Assembly (NCBI GenBank): GCA_002254765.1
Contig: NJDV01000018.1
Coordinates: 1-14,140, forward strand
DNA from: Thermoplasmatales archaeon ex4484_36
GTDB taxonomy: Archaea > Thermoplasmatota > Penumbrarchaeia > Penumbrarchaeales > EX4484-36
Direction of reading: 5' to 3'
DNA: 14,140 nucleotides
Below, in pieces: positions 14,133-14,140 of this stretch. A program made the position numbers and the translations under genes. The notes beneath the pieces were generated by a model. The model had not been told where the DNA came from and ran no database searches. It saw nothing but the letters and a program-made list of their open reading frames with translations. Position 1 is the stretch's first letter. Every line of letters starts with the position of its first letter.

Positions 14133-14140
14133 CCGGGGGG

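Noticed and set aside
1-14140. CRISPR array, transposase, integrase or phage genes
   Set aside because: No regularly spaced repeats, no terminal inverted repeats around a transposase-like frame, and no phage-type proteins were seen.

Overview
The window reads as archaeal and most likely euryarchaeal chromosomal DNA. The evidence is a fused Kae1-Bud32 gene, a DUF373-family membrane protein, an MptE-type pterin diphosphokinase, a four-subunit pyruvate:ferredoxin oxidoreductase in the order gamma-delta-alpha-beta, TTTAAA/TTTATA-type TATA boxes, and GGAGGTGA-type ribosome binding sites about 5 nt before many starts. Coding strands are purine-rich and GTG starts are frequent. I cannot place the lineage more precisely. 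Almost all of the window is coding, and no mobile element, CRISPR array, rRNA or tRNA was seen.

Layout, left to right. (1) The 3' end of an unrecognised + strand gene (1-99). (2) On the minus strand, a 7-deazaguanine cluster read queD > queC > queE (1981 to 101), serving preQ0 and hence archaeosine synthesis. (3) A group of unassigned envelope-type proteins (1994-6408). Three are on the minus strand: a membrane-anchored transglutaminase-like protein and two membrane proteins with predicted beta-rich outside domains. Two are on the plus strand: a helical soluble protein and a two-membrane-segment protein with a GOLD-like outside domain. The two arms diverge from what appears to be one shared TATA box at about 5110. 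(4) A 244-bp intergenic stretch with a possible structured RNA and the U-tract terminator of the next operon. (5) The por operon porG-porD-porA-porB (9503 to 6653, minus). porB has an internal deletion of roughly 45 codons plus a frameshift. (6) A minus-strand operon: metallo-beta-lactamase-fold hydrolase, kae1-bud32, rdgB-type nucleotide pyrophosphatase, DUF373 protein, mptE (14078 to 9581). The Bud32 half stops at the position of the kinase DFG motif, so its C-lobe is missing.

How the genes work together. QueD, QueC and QueE make preQ0, the base inserted into archaeal tRNA to form archaeosine. Kae1-Bud32 belongs to the KEOPS machinery for tRNA t6A, RdgB removes non-canonical purine nucleotides, and MptE acts in archaeal pterin synthesis. 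PorGDAB would interconvert pyruvate and acetyl-CoA with ferredoxin if porB were intact. The central envelope group has no assignable pathway and is the best place to look for something undescribed. The damaged porB and the truncated Bud32 are the most striking anomalies. Each could be real gene decay or a sequence or assembly error, and the sequence alone cannot decide which.
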